Assembly (NCBI RefSeq): GCF_000331535.1
Contig: NZ_AMZN01000081.1
Coordinates: 1-64,000, forward strand
Source of the DNA: Fulvivirga imtechensis AK7
GTDB lineage: Bacteria > Bacteroidota > Bacteroidia > Cytophagales > Cyclobacteriaceae
Direction of reading: 5' to 3'
Length of the DNA: 64,000 bases
Positions 61,790 through 64,000 of this stretch are shown piece after piece. How positions within the stretch are numbered: position 1 is the first letter of the stretch; every line of letters begins with the position of its first letter. The translations under genes and the position numbers were made by a program. The notes beneath the pieces are model-generated. The model saw only the letters and a program-made list of their open reading frames with translations, was not told where the DNA came from and did no database searches.

Positions 61790-63409
61790 TTAGTCTTCTT
61801 CATCTGTCTGTTTCGGAGCGGATAGTCCTGTGCTGGAGCGAAAACCGGTCAGCAAAGACTTCCACCAGTAGTTAAAGATGGACTTCTTTTTATGGCGGGC
61901 GAAGTCTATATCGCCAACCCGGAAATCATCTTTATCTTTAAGGTTATTTTTTTTCAATATCAGCAAATTAGCAATGAAAGATTTTATATCCTGGCCTGCA
62001 CCTTTGCTGCTATTAGTTGCTTTACTTATTGTATTTATCTTCAGGTCTTCATAAGAGAAATTCATTTTACCATTTGCCTGCTCAGTATTGTAATGAAAGT
62101 CAAAATCGAGGTCAACCAGCCGGCCTTTTTCAATGCTGGTGAATGCCACCCGTTCAAGCATCGGGTTGAAGGCTGTCAGGTCCATTTCCTGTAAGCTTCC
62201 CGAAACAGTATATGGCTGTTCAGAGGCAATAAGCGGGAAAGAAAAGGAGGCTTTTAACAGACTGTTTCCCATTATATTACACTGCGCGTCCATGTGAGCG
62301 GTGTATTTCACGCTCTTTGCTATGGAGTCTACATTGGTGAAGTTATAAAAAGTAGCGTACAGGTTATTGAAAGTAACATTGCCCGGCTCCCCGCCCTCCG
62401 CCACGTGTTCCTGGTATTCGACATTAGCCTTTTTTAATTCTATGGTATTTATGCTGATCGGTGAAGGTATATCGGCCAGCGCCTGGTGAAGCAGTTTTGT
62501 ATCAGGTTTATCCGGGAACGGAAGCCTTTTGTCTCTGAACAACACTGCATCAAATCCTTCGATGGTGATATTATCAATATCATAAAAACCACCAGCAATT
62601 GATGCCAGCCTCATGCCTGTTACCGTCACTGCAGGATTGTAGATATCCATCCAGTCCAGTTCATGGCCTGCCACACGAGCCAGTTCGTATTTTTTATACA
62701 ACGATCGGATGTGTAAGGAGTCCACCCTTATGGCCTCTTCGTTGAGGTTATAGGAGATGGATTTGATGTGCATGTTATGAAGGCTGTCGGCCATCACATA
62801 ATTGACATCGCTGGCCTGAATATTTAATGATTGCAGATCAAAATACTTGTAGTTGCGGGTGGCGGTGGAATCGGTCGCAAGATCACCGGCCGTTACCTTA
62901 AACTTCCCTTCAGCTACTATGGCGCTTACGCTGTCTTTTACCTCCACGATGCTAAAGACGCCATCTTTCAACTGTATCAATTCGATCATTATCTTGGGCA
63001 ACTGTACCCCGGAATGGCTATTGGCAACAGAGTCAGCCCGGGTGGCCAGAGTATAACGGATGTTGGGGGAGTCTATTTCCAGACGATCCAATACAATTTT
63101 ATTACTGAATACGTAAGAGATGATATCAAAGCCGGAAACATTCACCTTTTCGACAGTGATCCGGAAGTTACTTTGACCATCGGTATGTTGTTCTACCGAG
63201 CCATCTTTAAGGATCATACTTCCCGATAAAAGATCTATATCCAGGTCTTTATATGTTATGGTCAATGAATCCTTCTCCAGGCTCCTGAGCCGATCTTTGA
63301 TTTGGCTTTCTATCCAGGGATCTACAAATACTAAAATAGCCACCACGGCAGCCACTATCATCGCTGCAAAAACAGATGCGGTAGTAATTACAAATTTTTT
63401 ACTGATCAA
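61790..63409 (-). CDS. AsmA-like/DUF748 envelope protein
   Basis: A 539-residue protein with one N-terminal membrane helix (about 8-30) and a long periplasmic part of repeated beta-strand units (ITYKDLDIDLLSGSMILKDG, SINTIELKKANVEYQEHVAE). This is the pattern of AsmA/DUF748-type proteins, which may bridge the periplasm. The C-terminal 60 residues are charged and contain a Lys-rich, probably helical, segment. Convergent with the phosphoesterase-barrel gene, with only 2 bp between the stops. Confidence 0.85.
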   Translation of the reverse strand: MISKKFVITTASVFAAMIVAAVVAILVFVDPWIESQIKDRLRSLEKDSLTITYKDLDIDLLSGSMILKDGSVEQHTDGQSNFRITVEKVNVSGFDIISYVFSNKIVLDRLEIDSPNIRYTLATRADSVANSHSGVQLPKIMIELIQLKDGVFSIVEVKDSVSAIVAEGKFKVTAGDLATDSTATRNYKYFDLQSLNIQASDVNYVMADSLHNMHIKSISYNLNEEAIRVDSLHIRSLYKKYELARVAGHELDWMDIYNPAVTVTGMRLASIAGGFYDIDNITIEGFDAVLFRDKRLPFPDKPDTKLLHQALADIPSPISINTIELKKANVEYQEHVAEGGEPGNVTFNNLYATFYNFTNVDSIAKSVKYTAHMDAQCNIMGNSLLKASFSFPLIASEQPYTVSGSLQEMDLTAFNPMLERVAFTSIEKGRLVDLDFDFHYNTEQANGKMNFSYEDLKINTISKATNSSKGAGQDIKSFIANLLILKKNNLKDKDDFRVGDIDFARHKKKSIFNYWWKSLLTGFRSSTGLSAPKQTDEED

Positions 63410-63535
63410 ATCTTAACGTTTTTGGCTTACTACTGTTAAAAATCTATGCCACCCTTATAAGTTGCTGAAAAAGAGTATAAAAAGGGTTTGGATATGGTAA
63501 TTGTAGAAATTAAAACACGGTAAAAATTGCCCATT

Positions 63536-64000
63536 GTGGAATCATTTTTTCTAACAACTGCTGCCATTTCAGTGGTGGCATCTGTTATCAAACTTATTAA
63601 AAAGGACTCCTGGTGGATCCGCTTCTTCGACTTCCCCCAATGGCAGGTGGTAATCATTGGATACCTGGCATTGGGTGGACTTTTGCTGACCTGGGACTTC
63701 AGCATCACCTGGCACATTATTGCCATCAGTGTACTACTTGTTGTTTTGATCTACGAAACAACTATCGTTTATCCCTATACCTATTTTGCCCCTCATGAAT
63801 CTAAAAAAGCGCACAATACCCGGGAAGAAAATGAGGTGAGCCTGATGATCTCGAATGTCTATATGTATAACAATTGCTATGACCGGTGCCTGGATCTCAT
63901 CGAAAGAAAGGATGCCGATATTGTAATACTGGTGGAGACTAATTTGAAGTGGGAGGAAAAGATGAGGCGGCTGGAGCACAGATATGAATTCCGCATCAAA
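63536..64000 (+). CDS. Endonuclease/exonuclease/phosphatase-family membrane protein (partial)
   Basis: The gene runs off the window; 155 codons are visible. The start is probably GTG at 63536 (an in-frame stop lies at 63521-63523; TTG at 63527 is an alternative). Three membrane helices (about 1-20, 38-55, 60-80) precede the beginning of an EEP domain: VSLMISNVYMYNNCYDRCLD, then DADIVILVETNLKWEEKM. The ISNV Asn and the later Glu correspond to metal-binding positions of the DNase I-like fold. Membrane-anchored EEP proteins of this type are common in Bacteroidota; the substrate is unknown. Confidence 0.82.
   Translation, partial: MESFFLTTAAISVVASVIKLIKKDSWWIRFFDFPQWQVVIIGYLALGGLLLTWDFSITWHIIAISVLLVVLIYETTIVYPYTYFAPHESKKAHNTREENEVSLMISNVYMYNNCYDRCLDLIERKDADIVILVETNLKWEEKMRRLEHRYEFRIK

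Overview
The window is chromosomal DNA of a member of the Bacteroidota, most likely the order Cytophagales. The evidence is the gene families present: a TonB-dependent receptor with a carboxypeptidase-like N-terminus, large FtsX-type permeases, LytTR and NarL two-component pairs with TPR kinases, and DUF2141, DUF2490, DUF3667 and DUF4494 proteins. Leaders are of the Bacteroidota lanthipeptide type, ribosome binding sites are weak or absent, and GC is moderate to low. The genus cannot be fixed from the sequence. No rRNA, tRNA, CRISPR array or intact transposase gene was seen.

The left third (about 1.7-20.4 kb) is a natural-product island for ribosomally made, class I lanthipeptide-like peptides. 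It holds a C39-peptidase ABC exporter (1774-3966) and an HlyD adaptor (12533-13831). The dehydratase is split into a 1013-residue glutamylation protein and a 337-residue elimination protein. A 651-residue LanC-like cyclase carries a long unknown C-terminal extension. Five precursors share a Lys-rich leader with a Ser-Phe-(Ile/Val)-Thr motif: four are Cys-rich and one, of only 47 residues (4023-4166), has no Cys. A sixth small gene (11759-12022) has a different double-Gly leader and a glycine-rich hydrophobic core like a class II bacteriocin. Control is probably by two paralogous TPR histidine kinases and one NarL-type regulator. A 13-bp sequence lies upstream of both export genes. A two-gene unit encoding an ATP-cone/PD-(D/E)XK nuclease sits inside the island on the opposite strand.

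The island ends in about 1 kb of nested, gene-free repeats (20.4-21.4 kb). Then follow two FtsX-family permeases, an EamA transporter, an outer-membrane beta-barrel protein, leuS, an alpha/beta hydrolase, an SPFH/ribbon-helix-helix operon, a bestrophin, a flotillin-like FloA, a soluble coiled-coil histidine kinase with a 40-residue membrane protein directly behind it, TerC and a methyltransferase. From 43 to 49 kb is a TonB receptor, TPR protein and DUF2141 protein followed by a LytS/LytTR-like pair. From 49 to 64 kb are an ECF sigma factor with a membrane partner, an MFS transporter, a single-domain response regulator, a tandem Usp protein, an internally deleted AI-2E-like protein, a BrkB/YihY protein, two AsmA/DUF748-like proteins, a metallophosphoesterase fused to an outer-membrane barrel, and a nuclease/phosphatase-family gene cut by the window end.

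Intergenic DNA is rich in small non-autonomous repeats. There is a roughly 130-147 bp element with imperfect terminal inverted repeats in four copies, one of which abuts the stop codon of a lanthipeptide precursor. There is also a 201-bp element with perfect 20-bp inverted ends nested in a larger inverted repeat, several small hairpin repeats, and two arrays of a heptamer (AACCATT type). One array fills the whole spacer between two genes and drifts unit by unit in an unbroken 7-bp phase.
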